Source of the DNA: Lysobacter changpingensis
GTDB lineage: Bacteria > Pseudomonadota > Gammaproteobacteria > Xanthomonadales > Xanthomonadaceae
Assembly (NCBI RefSeq): GCF_017308985.1
Contig: NZ_JADWPE010000003.1
Location: 496,001 to 560,000 of the forward strand
Length of the DNA stretch: 64,000 bases
Direction: 5' to 3'
Part shown: positions 54,709-63,526 of the stretch, one piece after another
How the letters are laid out: each line of letters begins with the position of its first letter
How positions within the stretch are numbered: the first letter of the stretch is position 1
Made by a program: the position numbers and the translations under genes
Notes under the pieces: generated by a model
The model's database searches: none
The model's input: the letters and a program-made list of their open reading frames with translations, nothing else
Told to the model about the DNA's origin: nothing

Positions 54709-55836
54709 TTACCTGGGCGCCACATATCCGCCCGGAACGCCTTTCGGCGACAGCACCAGCTGCCACAGCTGCGAATGCCGGCTGCGGAACGTCGCCATCG
54801 ACGCGGACAGATAGAACCGCCACATCCGGCGGAAGCGCTCGTCGTAGCGGGCGTCCAGCTGGGGCCATGCGCGTTCGACGTTCGCGCGCCACGCCTGCAA
54901 CGTGCGGTCGTAGTCGGCACCGAAGTTGTGCCAGTCCTCCAGCACGAACAGCCCCTCGCTCGCCTGCGCGATCTGCGCGGCCGACGGCAGCATCGAGTTC
55001 GGGAAAATGTACTTGCCGATCCACGGATCGGTATGGCTCACCGAGCGGTTCGTGCCGATGGTGTGCAGCAGGAAGATGCCGTCGTCGCCGAGGCAGCGAT
55101 GCGCGAGTTTGAAGTACGTGCGGTAGTTCTTCACGCCGACGTGTTCGAACATGCCCAGCGAGAACGCGCGATCGAAACGCTCGTCGAGTTCCCGGTAATC
55201 CTGCAGGCGGATCTCGATCGGCAACCCCTTGCACAACTCGCGCGCAAAGGCCGCCTGCTCGCGCGAGACGGTGACGCCCACGCCGCTGACACCATAGCGC
55301 TCGGCCGCGAACTTCAGCGCCTCGCCCCAGCCGCAGCCGATGTCGAGCACCTTCATGCCCGGCTGCAGCCCGAGCTTGCGGCAGACCAGATCGAGCTTGG
55401 CTTCCTGCGCGTCGTCGAGGTCCTCCAGCCGCCGGCCTTCGCGGTCGCGCCAGTAGCCGCAGCTGTAGACCAGGCGCTTGCCGAGCATCGCGCGGTACAG
55501 GTCGTTGCCCAGGTCGTAATGGCGCTCGCCCACTTCGAAGCTGCGCCGGCGGCTCTGCAGGTTGGTCAGGCGCGCGCGCAGCGCGTCGATCATGACGCCG
55601 AGCCCGCGCACCTTCTGGTCCAGGTTCGCGGCGAGCAGCCGGTACAGCAGCCCGTCGAGAGACGGCACGCGCCACCAGCCGTCCATGTACGACTCGCCCA
55701 GCCCGAGCGAGCCCTGTGCGAGCACGCGCGCGTAGAGGCGATCGTCTTCGACGTGGAGATCCCATGGCCGGTCGCCATCGAGGCGGACATCGGCCAGCGA
55801 CAACAGGGCTTCGACCCGACTGCGCAATGCGGACAT
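54709..55836 (-). CDS. cfa: Cyclopropane-fatty-acyl-phospholipid synthase
   Basis: 375 residues from ATG 55836, close to E. coli Cfa (382). SAM motif VLDIGCGWGEALKFAAERYG near 155, the Cfa signature GNDLYRAMLGKRLVYSCGYW near 113 and RFDRAFSLGMFEHVGVKNY near 215. It adds a methylene bridge to unsaturated phospholipid acyl chains, usually in stationary phase. Confidence 0.95.
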   Translation of the reverse strand: MSALRSRVEALLSLADVRLDGDRPWDLHVEDDRLYARVLAQGSLGLGESYMDGWWRVPSLDGLLYRLLAANLDQKVRGLGVMIDALRARLTNLQSRRRSFEVGERHYDLGNDLYRAMLGKRLVYSCGYWRDREGRRLEDLDDAQEAKLDLVCRKLGLQPGMKVLDIGCGWGEALKFAAERYGVSGVGVTVSREQAAFARELCKGLPIEIRLQDYRELDERFDRAFSLGMFEHVGVKNYRTYFKLAHRCLGDDGIFLLHTIGTNRSVSHTDPWIGKYIFPNSMLPSAAQIAQASEGLFVLEDWHNFGADYDRTLQAWRANVERAWPQLDARYDERFRRMWRFYLSASMATFRSRHSQLWQLVLSPKGVPGGYVAPR

Positions 55837-55922
55837 GGCGGCTCCGGCGGGGTGGACGTCGATGTGCGTCCGGCGCCGAGGCCGGACGGTGACGATCCTA
55901 GCAGGGAGCAGGAGCCGCCCCG

Positions 55923-56804
55923 CTAACGCGCCGGGGGCGGCGGGTTCGAGACGGGGGGCGCCGGCGCGGCGGGCGGCACGGCGAACAGCGGCCGGTATTC
56001 CGGGGCCAGATGCGGCGCGAGCACGTCCACCGGCACCTCGACCGTCTGCGTGCCGTCCGAATACGGCCCGACCTGGTAGGGCGCGAACACGAAGCGCAGC
56101 CCGGCCAGGCGCCCGTCCGGCGCCGCGATCGGTTCGAACAGCGCGAAGTCCGAGGGGTCGGGCTGGGTTCCGTCGTCGATCATCTTCGAGGCGTTCTGCA
56201 CGACCTGGGCGCGTTCCTCCGGCGGCAGGTCGTCGGCGTCCACGCGCTGCGAGAGCGCGGCGTGGAGCTGTTCGCGCACGTGGTCGGAAATGGCGGTCCA
56301 GCCTTCGGAGGACGGGATCAGCTGCTGCGCCGTGAGCATGCGGTTCTGCTTCGGCAGCCACACGAAGCGCGCGATCAGCGGCGCTCCGTGCGCGCCGCCG
56401 GTGTAGCTGCTGCCGTCGGCGGCGACGGCGACGACGTCCGGCGTGTGCATCAGTTCGGTGAAGCTGAGCGACAGGTCGTACGGCGCGCTGGTCGCGCCGC
56501 CCGGTTGGCTGCGCGCCTTGGCGGCTTCGACCAGATCGTTGCGCGCGGTGTCGGCGTACTTCTTCAGTTCGGCGGCGAGGCCCGGGTACTGCTCGGCGGA
56601 CACCTGGTAGCTGATGCCGACGATGTAGTCCGACGTGGATTCGGACACGTCTTCCAGCTTCACGCCGGCCGGCGCGACGATCGCGGGCTCGCCGGGCGCC
56701 TGGGCAGGCGCGCCGGGGGTGGCGGCAGGAGTGGCGGGCTGGGGTTCCCGCTTGCACGCGGCGAGCGCCGCGGCCAGAGCACACAACAGGAGCAGTCGCT
56801 TCAT
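55923..56804 (-). CDS. Lipoprotein with DUF3298/DUF4163-like domain
   Basis: 293 residues from ATG 56804 (AAGGGA upstream). A lipobox LAAC (Cys at about 17) and an Ala/Pro-rich linker precede a conserved domain: YQVSAEQYPGLAAELKKYAD, GSSYTGGAHGAPLIARF, and a C-terminal FVFAPYQVGPYSDGTQTVEV that is the hallmark of DUF3298/RsiV-like periplasmic proteins. Function unknown. Confidence 0.82.
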   Translation of the reverse strand: MKRLLLLCALAAALAACKREPQPATPAATPGAPAQAPGEPAIVAPAGVKLEDVSESTSDYIVGISYQVSAEQYPGLAAELKKYADTARNDLVEAAKARSQPGGATSAPYDLSLSFTELMHTPDVVAVAADGSSYTGGAHGAPLIARFVWLPKQNRMLTAQQLIPSSEGWTAISDHVREQLHAALSQRVDADDLPPEERAQVVQNASKMIDDGTQPDPSDFALFEPIAAPDGRLAGLRFVFAPYQVGPYSDGTQTVEVPVDVLAPHLAPEYRPLFAVPPAAPAPPVSNPPPPAR

Positions 56805-56887
56805 GGGCAATCCCTTGTCATGCGCCGCAGGTTAGCGGCGGCGGCGTGATGTTCGAATCACGCCCGGCTAACGATCGCCGTCGACGA

Positions 56888-57601
56888 TCACCAGTTCTCG
56901 CGCTGCGGCAGCAGTCCGCGCAGTTCGGCGTCCGTGAGGTTGCGCCACTGGCCGGGCTTGAGGTGCCCGAGCTTCACGTTGCCGATCCGCACGCGCAGCA
57001 ACTGCTTCACGCGGAAGCCGAAATGCGCGGCCATCAGGCGGATCTGCCGGTTCAGGCCCTGCACCAGCACGATGCGGAAACCGAACTTGTTCAGGCGTCC
57101 GGTTTTGCACGGCAGCGTGGTCTGGCCGTGCACCGGCACACCGCGCGCCATGCCGCGCAGGAATTCGTCGGTCACCGCGTGGTTCACCGCGACCAGGTAT
57201 TCCTTCTCGAGCTTGTTCTCGGCGCGCAGGATCTCGTTGACGATGTCGCCGTTGCTGGTGAGCAGGATCAGGCCTTCGGAATCCTTGTCGAGGCGGCCGA
57301 TCGGGAAGATGCGGCGTTCGTGGCCGACGAAATCGACGATGTTTCCCTTCACCGTCGACTCGGTCGTGCAGGTGACGCCGACCGGCTTGTGCAGCGCGAT
57401 GTAGACGTGCTGGCGCTTGCCCTTGGCCGCGACGCGCACCTTCAGAGACTGGCCGTCGACCAGCACCTCGTCGCCCTCGCCCACCTCGGCGCCGACGCGG
57501 GCGCGCAGGCCGTTGACGGTGACGCGGCCTTCGGCGATGAGGCGATCGGCCTCGCGCCGCGAGCAGAAGCCGGTGTCGCTGATGTGCTTGTTCAGGCGCA
57601 T
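56888..57601 (-). CDS. rluF: 23S rRNA pseudouridine synthase RluF
   Basis: 237 residues from ATG 57601. N-terminal S4 domain (RLNKHISDTGFCSRREADRL), then the RsuA-family core: NIVDFVGHERRIFPIGRLDK, catalytic Asp in GRLDKDSEGL near 106, and LVQGLNRQIRLMAAHFGFRV. The match to RluF is better than to RluB/E (DKDSEGL and HFGFRVKQL). It modifies U2604 of 23S rRNA. There is a GC-rich repeat cluster upstream. Confidence 0.92.
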   Translation of the reverse strand: MRLNKHISDTGFCSRREADRLIAEGRVTVNGLRARVGAEVGEGDEVLVDGQSLKVRVAAKGKRQHVYIALHKPVGVTCTTESTVKGNIVDFVGHERRIFPIGRLDKDSEGLILLTSNGDIVNEILRAENKLEKEYLVAVNHAVTDEFLRGMARGVPVHGQTTLPCKTGRLNKFGFRIVLVQGLNRQIRLMAAHFGFRVKQLLRVRIGNVKLGHLKPGQWRNLTDAELRGLLPQRENW

Positions 57602-57700
57602 GCGCGTTGGCGCCTGGGCGGCGCGGGTGTCGGGGGACGGGGCGCGAATGCTGTCACACCTTGGCCTCTCGCGCACGCCGCAACGGGCGCCGGGCGTGAA

Positions 57701-57777
57701 AGGGCCGGAAGAGCGGCGTTCCCGGCGGGCTGTCGAAAACCGGCGCCTGCCGCCGCGGAAGCGCCGCTTCCGGCCCT
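57701..57777. repeat. GC-rich inverted repeat before rluF
   Basis: AGGGCCGGAAGAGCGGCG (57701-57718) and CGCCGCTTCCGGCCCT (57762-57777) are inverted copies with an internal mismatch, about 43 bases apart. It lies in the 57602-57872 gap, which holds no gene; the rest of the gap is the repeat at 57784-57870. Confidence 0.65.
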
Positions 57778-57783
57778 GGGAGC

Positions 57784-57870
57784 GCAGGAACGAGCGCGGA
57801 AGAGTCAGAAACGGGCAGGAACGACCGCTCGTTTCTCCTCGTTTCTCGTTCCTCTTTTCCCGTTCCTGGC
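57784..57870. repeat. AGGAACGAG / CTCGTTTCTCGTTCC repeat (copy 2)
   Basis: It shares GCGCAGGAACGAG, CTCGTTTCTCGTTCCTC and CCCGT(T)CC with the copy at 53768-53841. It includes arms that pair with each other, directly after the stop of the small GNAT gene. Confidence 0.7.
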
Positions 57871-57872
57871 CT

Positions 57873-58151
57873 CTAGACCAGCAACTGGTTGTATTCCGGA
57901 TGCCGCTCCACCCACGCCGCCGCGTAGCTGCAGCGCGGATGCACGTGCCAGCCCTGCGCCTTGGCGTATTCGAACGCCGCGCGCACCAGTTGCCCGGCGA
58001 TGCCGCGACCACCGATCGCGTCCGGCACGCCGGTGTGCATGATCTCCATGCGGTTGCCTTCGCGGCGGTATTCGAGCAGCGCGACCTCGCCGTCGACGTT
58101 GGTGGAGAAAACACCGGAAGCCGGATCGTGCGCGATTTCGTGCGTGGTCAT
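57873..58151 (-). CDS. Small GNAT-family acetyltransferase (YjdJ-like)
   Basis: 92 residues, the short YjdJ/GCN5-like form. It has GEVALLEYRREGNRMEIMHTGVP, the acetyl-CoA loop GRGIAGQLVRAAFEYAKAQG near 48, and CSYAAAWVERHPEYNQLL. The substrate is unknown. It follows the histone-like gene by 106 bases on the same strand. Confidence 0.88.
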   Translation of the reverse strand: MTTHEIAHDPASGVFSTNVDGEVALLEYRREGNRMEIMHTGVPDAIGGRGIAGQLVRAAFEYAKAQGWHVHPRCSYAAAWVERHPEYNQLLV

Positions 58152-58257
58152 GGCGTGGCCCGCGGAAAGGAAGCGCCATCATCGCGTGCAGGCGCGTGGC
58201 GCGGAAGCGTGGCGTCCACGGAGGTGCGCGCTCGCCGCATGGGCACGGACGCGCGCC

Positions 58258-58911
58258 TCAGCGCGCGTCGCGTTTGCCCTGGTTGCGCCGGTCCTGGGCG
58301 CTGATGTGACCCTGGTTGCCCTCCAGGCGGATCTCGGCGTTGTGCAGCTCCTGGGCTTTCTCGGCCGCGCTGTCGGACATCGCGCCCGGGTGCCCGCCAT
58401 GGCCGTGGTTCGCCTCGAACTGCTGCCACGGCGGCGCCTGCTGCTCGCGTTCCTGCTTGGCGGCGAGCAGCTCGCGGGTGTTGGCCAGCGCCTGCTCGGG
58501 GGTGATCTTCTGCCGACGCCCGGCGCCGGCGGCGCGACGCGGCGTTCGGCGTGCGGTGCCTTCGGCGGCGGTCTTGCGGGCCGGCGCCTTGCGGGCACTC
58601 GCGGCCTGCTTCGCGGTGGCCTTGCGGGCGGAGGCCTTCTTCGCAGCGACCTTCTTCGCGGCCGACTTGCGGGTCGCGGCAGCCTTCTTCGCCGGGACCT
58701 TCTTCGCTGCGGCCTTCTTCGTTGCGGTCTTCCGCGTCGCGGCCTTCTTCGGCGCGGCTGTAGTCGTGGTCTTCTTCGCGGTCTTCTTCACCGCCTTCCT
58801 GGCGCTCGCCTTCTTCGCGGTCGCCTTCTTCGCGGCGGTCTTGCGCGCGGTCTTCTTCGCCGTCTTGCCGGCCGCCTTGCGGGCCGTGGTCTTCTTGCCG
58901 GCCTTCCTCAT
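58258..58911 (-). CDS. Histone H1-like DNA-binding protein
   Basis: 217 residues from ATG 58911. Residues 1-130 are almost entirely Lys/Ala/Arg in AKKA-type repeats, as in histone H1-like HctB/AlgP/BpH proteins that bind and compact DNA. The remaining 80 residues have a different composition (PEQALANTRELLAAKQERE, then GHGGHPGAMSDSAAEKAQEL and GHISAQDRRNQG), with several charged helices, so the protein is a basic tail plus a distinct C-terminal unit. A second start at 58917 adds two residues. Confidence 0.85.
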   Translation of the reverse strand: MRKAGKKTTARKAAGKTAKKTARKTAAKKATAKKASARKAVKKTAKKTTTTAAPKKAATRKTATKKAAAKKVPAKKAAATRKSAAKKVAAKKASARKATAKQAASARKAPARKTAAEGTARRTPRRAAGAGRRQKITPEQALANTRELLAAKQEREQQAPPWQQFEANHGHGGHPGAMSDSAAEKAQELHNAEIRLEGNQGHISAQDRRNQGKRDAR

Positions 58912-59070
58912 CGCCATGCCTGGACTCCTGGCGTCATCGGGAGGTCCGGCTTACCACGGGCGGCATTCATGCCGGGTGAGCGCCGCCCCGCGTCAGCCCC
59001 GGCCAACGCACGGCGGCGGCTTATGACGGACTGCGTCACCTTCGGGCGCGCAAACCCGCTTGCAGACGTA

Positions 59071-59085
59071 TGGCACGGAATCTGC
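59071..59085 (+). promoter_or_regulatory. Sigma54-type promoter (-24/-12)
   Basis: TGGCACGGAATCTGC matches the sigma54 consensus TGGCACG-N4-TTGC in 14 of its fixed positions except C for T at the first base of the -12 half; GG and GC are 10 bases apart as required. The -12 lies about 40 bases before ATG 59124, leaving room for a short leader. No activator site was found. Confidence 0.55.
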
Positions 59086-59123
59086 GTGATCGATTACCGG
59101 AAATGCGCCACGGAGGACACCCC

Positions 59124-59306
59124 ATGACCGTGCATCACCTGACGACGAACCACCTCAGCGACGACGCCCTGATGTCCCGCCTGTACGAGCTCGCACGCAG
59201 CGGCCGTCAGACGACGGAAACCGCCCAGATCGACGCCGAAGTCTATTCGCGGCTGCTGCAGACCTACGGCGACGCCGAGGCCGACACCGCGCGCGTCGCG
59301 GCCTGA
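59124..59306 (+). CDS. Small hypothetical protein behind a sigma54-type promoter
   Basis: 60 residues from ATG 59124 (GGAGGA upstream). Helical and amphipathic in the middle (LSDDALMSRLYELARSG, TAQIDAEVYSRLLQTYGD), no signal or membrane segment. Unknown function. A stem-loop at 59319-59337 follows the stop. Confidence 0.6.
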   Translation: MTVHHLTTNHLSDDALMSRLYELARSGRQTTETAQIDAEVYSRLLQTYGDAEADTARVAA

Positions 59307-59318
59307 CCGCCGCACTCC

Positions 59319-59337
59319 GGGCTCCGGCGAGGAGCCC
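59319..59337 (+). terminator. Hairpin after the small gene
   Basis: GGGCTCC, loop GGCGA, GGAGCCC, 13 bases after the stop. There is no T run, so it is only a possible terminator. Confidence 0.35.
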
Positions 59338-59417
59338 TCCGACACGGTTCGAATGCAGGCGATCGAAACCGGTCGATCCGCGCTCGGCCGAACCCGTGAC
59401 TTGGAGCCGCCCCGGCA

Positions 59418-60026
59418 TCAGCCCCCGAACGAGGGGCTCATCAACCGCTGCAGGAAATACGGGCCGATGCGCGGCTCCATCAGCAGCATGAACAGCACGC
59501 CGTACAGCGCGCCCGACAGGTGCGCGCTGTGGTTGATGTTGTCGCCGCCGCGCTTGTCCATCCAGATCGAATAGGCCACGTACGCCACCGCGTACAGGAT
59601 GGCCGGCATCGGCAGGAAGAACACGATGATCAGCGACCACGGCGACAGCAGGATGAAGGCGAACAGCACCGCCGACACCGCACCGGAGGCGCCCAGGCTG
59701 CGGTAGTGCGCGTCGTGCCGGTGGCGCAGGTACGTCGGCAGGATCGCGATGACTATCGCCGACAGGTAGAACAGCACGAAGCCCAGCGGCCCGATCAGCT
59801 TCGCCATCACCTCCTCGATCTGCCGGCCGAAGAAGTACAGCGTGATCATGTTGAACAGCAGGTGCGACCAGTCGGCGTGGATGAAGCCGTGGGTCACCAG
59901 GCGGTCGTACTGCTTCTTACGGTCGATCGCCGGCGGCCACAGGATCAGGCGGTCCAGCAGCGCCGGCCGCTGGAAGGCGAGCCACGACACCAGCACGGTC
60001 ACGGCGATCAGGGCGAAGGTCAGCAT
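59418..60026 (-). CDS. Rhomboid-family intramembrane serine protease
   Basis: 202 residues, six helices. Catalytic serine in GASGAVSAVLF near 110 and histidine in HSAHLSGALYGVLF near 170; the loop-1 motif WSHLLFNMITLYFFG (HxxxN) is near 55. It cleaves membrane substrates within the bilayer. It lies 21 bases after the POT transporter gene. Confidence 0.9.
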   Translation of the reverse strand: MLTFALIAVTVLVSWLAFQRPALLDRLILWPPAIDRKKQYDRLVTHGFIHADWSHLLFNMITLYFFGRQIEEVMAKLIGPLGFVLFYLSAIVIAILPTYLRHRHDAHYRSLGASGAVSAVLFAFILLSPWSLIIVFFLPMPAILYAVAYVAYSIWMDKRGGDNINHSAHLSGALYGVLFMLLMEPRIGPYFLQRLMSPSFGG

Positions 60027-60047
60027 CGGTTCGGGTTCCGGTCTGCG

Positions 60048-61679
60048 TCAGGTGCGGCGGTAGTTGTCCTGCATCGGGTAGCGCCGCGCGTAGAGCGCGA
60101 ACGCCGCCGCCGCGAGGAAGGCGAAGCCGGCGAAGAAGAACATCAGGAAGGCGTTCTCGCTCAGGCCGGTGGCGTCGATGTGCGACATCACCGCCTCGTT
60201 GCGCACGCCCGCGTTGGTCAGCAGCACCCACAGGCTGCCGAACGTACTGGCGAGGTACCAGAAGGCCATGATCACGCCCTTCATGGCCTGCGGCGCCTGG
60301 CTGTAGGCGAATTCCAGCGCGGTGGCCGACACCAGCACCTCGCCGAGGGTCAGCAGCGCGTACGGCAGGATCTGCCATGCCAGCGAGACCGGGTCGCCGC
60401 CGTCGATCCACAGCTGCAGGATGCCGGCGATGATCCAGGCCGCACCGGAGAATGCGATGCCCGCGCCCATGCGGCGCAGCGGCGTGGGGCTGAAGCCCAT
60501 CCGCTGCAGCGCCGGGTACAGCACCAGGTTGTTGAACGGGATCAGCAGCATCACCAGCGCCGGGTTGAGCGCCTGCATCTGCGCGGCGTCCCGCACGATG
60601 AAGCTCGGCCACCACCAGGCGTCATGCGGCATCGCCATCTGGTTGCCCTGCAGCACCCAGGTCGAGGCCTTCTGGTCGAACAGAGACCAGAACGGCGTGG
60701 TCAGCGCGAACACGATCAGGATGCGCAGCACCGCGCGCACGCCGTCCACGGCGGCGTCGGGATGCGTGCCGCGGGCGCGGTCGAGCTGCATCGAGGTGCC
60801 GATGCCGCCGAAAGCGATGATCACGCCCAGCGCGAGGCAGGCCGAGATGACGAAGCCGAACGATTCCGGCCACCACGACAGCCCGACCGTCGCGTGGACC
60901 GCCCAGCCCAGCAGCAGCCCCACCGCGAGCGCGAAGCCGGCCATCGCCACCAGGTAGCCCCCGCGCCCCTGCCCCGGCGCCTGCTTCATCAGCGCGGTGC
61001 GCGCCACGTGCAGGAACGAGTCCGGATCGGACGAGGCCGGCGGCACGTTGACGTACTGCCCGCGGCCCAGCCAGAAGATGAAGGTCGCGATGAACATCAG
61101 CGCGCCCGGGATGCCGAACGCCACCGCCGGTCCCAGCTCGCGCAGGAAGATCGGCATCAGCAGCGAGGCGAAGAAGCTGCCGAAGTTGATGATCCAGTAG
61201 AAGGCGTCGAAGACCTTGCGCGCCAGGTGCTTGTTGGTCTGGTCGAACTGGTCGCCCACGAACGACACCACCAGCGGCTTGATGCCGCCCGAGCCCAGCG
61301 CGATCAGGAACAGGCCGGTGTAGAAGCCGGTGCGGTGGTTCTCGAACAGCGCCAGGCACGCATGGCCGGCGCAGTAGATCAGCGAGAACCACAGCACCGT
61401 GCGGTATTTGCCGAAGAAGCGGTCGGCCAGCCAGCCGCCCAGCAGCGGGAAGAAGTACACGCCGATGACGAAGGTGTGGAAGACCTCCTTCGCCATGCCC
61501 GCGCGCTCGGCCTCGGGCAGGTAGGCCAACAGCACGCTGCTCGCCAGGAACTGCACCAGGATGTTGCGCATCCCGTAGAAGCTGAAGCGCTCGCAGCCTT
61601 CGTTGCCGATGATGTAGGGAATCTGGCGCGGAAGCCTGGAGCTGCTTTCGGCCGGGGCTGCGGTCGCGGGAATCGTCAT
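60048..61679 (-). CDS. Proton-dependent oligopeptide (POT/MFS) transporter
   Basis: 543 residues from ATG 61679; upstream in-frame codons give an implausible extension. The POT signature E-x-x-E-R-F (NEGCERFSFYGMR, near residue 28) and FHTFVIGVYFFPLLGGWLAD are intact, with 14 or so helices. It imports di- and tripeptides with protons. It lies downstream of the lipoprotein gene after a terminator. Confidence 0.93.
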   Translation of the reverse strand: MTIPATAAPAESSSRLPRQIPYIIGNEGCERFSFYGMRNILVQFLASSVLLAYLPEAERAGMAKEVFHTFVIGVYFFPLLGGWLADRFFGKYRTVLWFSLIYCAGHACLALFENHRTGFYTGLFLIALGSGGIKPLVVSFVGDQFDQTNKHLARKVFDAFYWIINFGSFFASLLMPIFLRELGPAVAFGIPGALMFIATFIFWLGRGQYVNVPPASSDPDSFLHVARTALMKQAPGQGRGGYLVAMAGFALAVGLLLGWAVHATVGLSWWPESFGFVISACLALGVIIAFGGIGTSMQLDRARGTHPDAAVDGVRAVLRILIVFALTTPFWSLFDQKASTWVLQGNQMAMPHDAWWWPSFIVRDAAQMQALNPALVMLLIPFNNLVLYPALQRMGFSPTPLRRMGAGIAFSGAAWIIAGILQLWIDGGDPVSLAWQILPYALLTLGEVLVSATALEFAYSQAPQAMKGVIMAFWYLASTFGSLWVLLTNAGVRNEAVMSHIDATGLSENAFLMFFFAGFAFLAAAAFALYARRYPMQDNYRRT

Positions 61680-61762
61680 CCGGTTCTGCCTGTGCTCGTG
61701 ATCGCCGCGCCCGGTTCGCCCCGGCGGGACGGCGCCCACCACGCGATCGCCCGGCGACGGGC

Positions 61763-61790
61763 AAAAAACAGGCGGAGCTCACACTCCGCC
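61763..61790 (-). terminator. Terminator after the lipoprotein gene
   Basis: On the minus strand GGCGGAG, loop TGTGAG, CTCCGCC, TGTTTTTT. It lies between the lipoprotein gene (stop 61914) and the transporter start. Confidence 0.8.
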
Positions 61791-61913
61791 GTGCCCGGAG
61801 AGTAGCAAGGGGGGCGCGGCAAGCGAAGTGCTGATCCTGTTCGTCGCCTCCGCGCGGGCGGGGCCAAGCCTCGACGCGACTGCAGCCGCTCTTGCCTGGC
61901 GGCGATCCGGCCC

Positions 61914-62735
61914 CTACTCCACCGCCTCCACCTCATCGGCCAGATCCGCCGCATCGTCGAACCCGCCTTCGCCGTCCTCCTGCGCGACCGCGTCCGCATC
62001 GGGCGCATCGACGCCCTGCACCTCCAGCGTGTACTGGAAGTTCTGCAGCGATTGGCGCGGCCCTTCGCGATACCCGGCGGCGATCGCCAGCGTGTGCTGC
62101 CCCGCCGGCAGCGGCTTGAGCATCAGCCAGTAACCGTCGGTCGCCACGGCGGCCTCGCCTGTCGTCGCCGTGAAGCACTCTCCGCCCGCCACGCGCATCC
62201 GCTGGTACTGGCCGACCGGACGACCGTCCAGCAACACCAGCCCGGTGAATACGTGCTCGACGAAATTCGCCGCGCGCTGCTGCTTCTGCGTGCACGGCGC
62301 CGCGCTTCCGGACCCTGCATCGGCGACGGCCCAGGCGATCAGCGGAACGAACACGTGCCGGTCGGCGGGGATCGCGCAGGTGCGCACCGCATCGAACGTC
62401 CCGTCGGTCCCGGCGAGGAACCACACCGGTCCGTCCTGGTGCTGCGCGCAGCGGCTGCCGTCCCGGTCGGCGTACGGCGGCTGCCCGTCGAAGCGGCCGG
62501 TCCATTGCCACCAGCGCGTCGCCCACGTCGCCTGCGAGGCGTCGGCGACGGCCGCATCGGCCGGCACCCACCGATCCTCCAGGCTCACCACCGGCGCGGG
62601 CGGCGGGGCGTCGGGCTGCTTGCTCCAGCCCAGTTCCTCGCGGATGTCCTGCGCTTCCTTGCAACCGGCGGCGAGCAGCGCACCCATCGCGCACATCGTC
62701 GCCAACGCCGCGCGCGATGCGGCGCGAATCCTCAT
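61914..62735 (-). CDS. Conserved lipoprotein of unknown function
   Basis: 273 residues from ATG 62735, whose ATGA overlaps the GST stop. A lipoprotein signal ending LLAAGC (Cys25), then a Trp-rich unit WATRWWQWTGRF with a conserved block CAQHQDGPVWFLAGTDG, RTCAIPADRHVFVPLIAW and a C-terminal acidic tail (DEVEAVE). The WWQW...VWFLAG...C.IP pattern recurs in proteins of many bacteria, but I do not know a function. Periplasmic or outer-membrane. Confidence 0.72.
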   Translation of the reverse strand: MRIRAASRAALATMCAMGALLAAGCKEAQDIREELGWSKQPDAPPPAPVVSLEDRWVPADAAVADASQATWATRWWQWTGRFDGQPPYADRDGSRCAQHQDGPVWFLAGTDGTFDAVRTCAIPADRHVFVPLIAWAVADAGSGSAAPCTQKQQRAANFVEHVFTGLVLLDGRPVGQYQRMRVAGGECFTATTGEAAVATDGYWLMLKPLPAGQHTLAIAAGYREGPRQSLQNFQYTLEVQGVDAPDADAVAQEDGEGGFDDAADLADEVEAVE

Positions 62736-63361
62736 GCCCATTCGGTCAGCCCCTCGCGTTCGTACAGCGTGCGGAACGACGGCCGCGCCTTCATGCGTTC
62801 GGCCAGCTTCGCCAGATGCGGCCACGCGTGGCCCGGGCGCGGCATGTTGCGCGTCCAGCGCATCAGCATCGTCAGGTAGAAGTCGGCCGCGCTCGGGCCA
62901 TCGCCGAGCAGGTACGGTCCGTTCGCGGCCAGATGCGCGTCGAGCCGGTCCCACGTCGCCTCGATGCGGCGACGCGCGCCGTCCTGCACGCGGTCGGTGT
63001 GCTCGGCGTCGATGTCCTGCGGATACCACCACAGCCGCAGCGGCGACTGCAGCGTGTTGGCGAGGTTGAGCACCCATTGCAGGTACGCGCCGCGCTTCGG
63101 ATCGCCCGGCGCCGGCGCAAGCCCCGCATGCGGATGGCGGTCGGCCAGGTGCAGCACCAGCGCGGCGGCCTCGTAGAGCGGCTGGCCGTCTGCGACCAGC
63201 GTGGGCACCACGCCGTTGGGATTGAGCGCGAGGTAGTCGGCGCTCTTCTGCTGCCCGGCGCTCGTGTCGACCAGCGCCAGTTCGTGCACGACGTCCAGCT
63301 CGATCAGCAGCCAATGGACGACCAGGCTCGCCGCTCCCGGCGAGTAGTAGAGACGGTACAT
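62732..63361 (-). CDS. Glutathione S-transferase family protein
   Basis: 209 residues. N-terminal thioredoxin domain with YSPGAASLVVHWLLIE, NPNGVVPTLV and EAAALVLHLAD, then an all-helical domain with PSAADFYLTMLMRW. The SPGA-S pattern resembles beta/theta-class bacterial GSTs. It is translationally coupled to the lipoprotein gene by a 4-base overlap. The 165 bases before its start, opposite ligD, show no strong promoter. Confidence 0.9.
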   Translation of the reverse strand: MYRLYYSPGAASLVVHWLLIELDVVHELALVDTSAGQQKSADYLALNPNGVVPTLVADGQPLYEAAALVLHLADRHPHAGLAPAPGDPKRGAYLQWVLNLANTLQSPLRLWWYPQDIDAEHTDRVQDGARRRIEATWDRLDAHLAANGPYLLGDGPSAADFYLTMLMRWTRNMPRPGHAWPHLAKLAERMKARPSFRTLYEREGLTEWA

Positions 63362-63526
63362 GCGGCATTCCCCCGAATGAGCCGAAATGATCGCATGGGC
63401 GTGGAGCAGGTGCGTTCGCAGGAGCGGGAAGTGAGCAGGGCATCACGGCGCCCCGCTCACCGCCTTTCGCGCCACGTCCACCCGCGCGGGCGGAAGGTGA
63501 ACGCTCCACGTGCCGCGTGCCATGCA

